From assembly GCA_964576115.1 (NCBI GenBank), contig CAZNUA010000073.1, positions 1 to 14,161 of the forward strand: a stretch of DNA of 14,161 nucleotides. Reading direction: 5' to 3'. The DNA is from CAYSYY01 sp964576115 [NCBI: uncultured Gemmatimonadota bacterium]. GTDB taxonomy: Bacteria; Blakebacterota; Blakebacteria; Blakebacterales. Numbering within the stretch: the first letter of the stretch is position 1; every line of letters starts with the position of its first letter. The notes beneath the pieces are model-generated. The model worked only from the letters and a program-made list of their open reading frames with translations, was not told the DNA's origin and ran no database searches. Both the position numbers and the translations under genes were made by a program. This document shows, piece by piece, positions 13,011 to 14,161 of this stretch.

Positions 13011-14161
13011 TTATTCAGGCAGAACGATCAGGTACCCCTGCCCGTCAAGTTCGACCTCGATCTGCTCGCCGATGGCGGCGTAGCGGGCCAGTTCGGCGTG
13101 ACGTTCGAGCAGGGTCAGAAAGGCCCAGCTGCCGACCTCCACTTCCTCGAGCCGCTGTTCGGGCCGCAGGGCCTGATCCCGCCAGGCTCCCGTTTCCTGC
13201 AGCTCGAAGGTCTTTTCCACCACCCGCTGAACCCGCAGGTAGGAGGCCTGCTTGTGGATGGTTGCGTTCTGCAGGGTCTGCTCGGCCACGCTGAGCTGGA
13301 TGTCCCCCGCCCCGGTCTGATCGCGGGCACCGGCCCGTCCCGAGTACACCGAACGGTCGGGAGCCGAGCGGGCCGCCACCGCTTCGCGGGCCATCCGCAT
13401 GGCGGCCTGGGCTTCGGCGGCCGGCACGGCCATGCCTTCCAACTCCTCGGCGAAGCGCATCATGTTCTCTTCGATCACCAGATAGGAGGTGTAGGGAGTC
13501 ACGATCCCGTAGCGCTCGCCCAGTTCAACGATCTCCTCGCGGAGTTCGGTGCTCTCGCGGTGCAGGCGAATCTGTTCGAGCAGGAAGCCGACCTTGCGCT
13601 GGGCCCACATCGGGGCCAGGAAGGAAGCGGCCCGTTCCCGCTCGGGCAGCGAGACCCGGCGCCGCACAGACTCTTCGCGCCCGCCCGCCCGGCCGGTCAG
13701 CCGTACTTCGGCCGGACCCCGGCCGCGGAAGCGTCCCAGGACGGTGATCTCCGAACCGGCGAAGAGATCGGGCAGTTCGGCCGGATAGAGTTCGAAGTCC
13801 CCGGCCCCGGGGAAAGAGATTTCCAGGTCGGTCAGCAGGGGCGTGCTGACCCCGCTGAAGAAGGCGCTGACTTTTTCTTCCAGATGCTCGTGCGGTTCCA
13901 CGTAGGCGCTCTGCCCCCCGTGCTCGGCGGCCAGACGATCGAGCAGGAAGGCGTTCACATCGTACCCGACCCCCCAGGTGAAGAGGCGGACTTCACGGGG
14001 TAGATCCCCGGCGGCCAGCTCGAGCAGGGCGTCGGGATCGTCCTCGCCCACCGTCGGCAGGCCATCGGTCAGAAAGATGACATAGGCCGGGTTCGACGAA
14101 CCCCGGCCGGCCGGACCGCGGCGGTTGTCGTTGTCCTCCAGGGCCTGGTGGGCCAGCCGCG
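13011..14161 (-). CDS. VIT/vWA-type (inter-alpha-trypsin-inhibitor heavy-chain-like) protein, 5' end beyond the window
   Basis: The frame is open from the right edge to TAA at 13013-13011, so the N-terminus (signal peptide, VIT domain, first half of vWA) is missing. Visible are the fourth vWA strand with AYVIFLTDGLPTVGE, whose Asp belongs to the metal-ion-dependent adhesion site, then VRLFTWGVGYDVNAFLLDRLA and GGQSAYVEPHEHLEEKVSAF, the end of the vWA fold. After it come a beta-rich region (LLTDLEISFPG...LPDLFAGSEITVLGRF), a helical stretch (LREEIVELGERYGIVTPYTS, a hallmark of this family) and an Ala/Arg-rich linker. A C-terminal domain has RVVEKTFELQETGAWRDQAL and VGSWAFLTLLERHAELARY. Such proteins are usually exported and act in surface or adhesion functions; that is family knowledge. 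It ends in its own terminator, so it is a separate transcript from the genes downstream. Confidence 0.9.
   Translation of the reverse strand, partial: RLAHQALEDNDNRRGPAGRGSSNPAYVIFLTDGLPTVGEDDPDALLELAAGDLPREVRLFTWGVGYDVNAFLLDRLAAEHGGQSAYVEPHEHLEEKVSAFFSGVSTPLLTDLEISFPGAGDFELYPAELPDLFAGSEITVLGRFRGRGPAEVRLTGRAGGREESVRRRVSLPERERAASFLAPMWAQRKVGFLLEQIRLHRESTELREEIVELGERYGIVTPYTSYLVIEENMMRFAEELEGMAVPAAEAQAAMRMAREAVAARSAPDRSVYSGRAGARDQTGAGDIQLSVAEQTLQNATIHKQASYLRVQRVVEKTFELQETGAWRDQALRPEQRLEEVEVGSWAFLTLLERHAELARYAAIGEQIEVELDGQGYLIVLPE

Noticed and set aside
13098-14003. 301-codon plus-strand ORF
   Set aside because: It is antisense to the vWA gene, whose minus-strand frame has clear family motifs and its own terminator.

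Overview
The window is GC-rich, densely coded bacterial DNA. It is dominated by large orphan ABC-transporter permeases of the MacB/FtsX superfamily, in the form known as ADOP (acidobacterial duplicated orphan permease: a soluble N-terminal prefix, then two MacB-periplasmic-domain plus FtsX modules). It also has a PadR-type repressor, a secreted ankyrin protein and a VIT/vWA-type protein. That mix is typical of Acidobacteriota, Gemmatimonadota, Krumholzibacteriota and similar uncultured lineages. The phylum cannot be fixed from this window. No rRNA, tRNA, CRISPR array, insertion sequence or phage gene is visible.

Left block (1-6915, + strand): three tandem paralogous permeases, the first cut by the window edge. 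Genes 1 and 2 and genes 2 and 3 are separated by homologous spacers of exactly 68 bp. The end of the upstream gene, the spacer and the start of the downstream gene form one roughly 840-bp near-direct repeat at each junction, while the middles of the genes have diverged strongly. No ATPase is present.

Middle block (6971-11740, - strand): an apparent operon reading padR, then a fourth ADOP permease (8-bp overlap with padR), then, after about 92 bp, a secreted ankyrin-repeat protein. The C-terminal half of the ankyrin protein looks like a metallo-beta-lactamase fold that has lost its metal ligands. A 14-bp near-palindrome just upstream of padR is a candidate autoregulatory operator. This operon converges on the left array at about 6916-6970.

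Right block (11741-14161, - strand): a decayed, truncated fifth permease gene of a different, prefix-less type, about 11880-12580. It has lost its start codon (ATC behind a perfect ribosome binding site) and carries at least five in-frame stops but almost no frame disruption. Upstream of it are a hairpin-rich spacer with a strong intrinsic terminator and a 15-bp tandem repeat, and then the 3' part of a vWA-domain gene that runs off the right edge.

Overall the window looks like a locus of repeated expansion, recombination and decay of envelope permeases. One copy is under PadR control and linked to a secreted ankyrin/pseudo-hydrolase protein. What the permeases act on cannot be read from the sequence.
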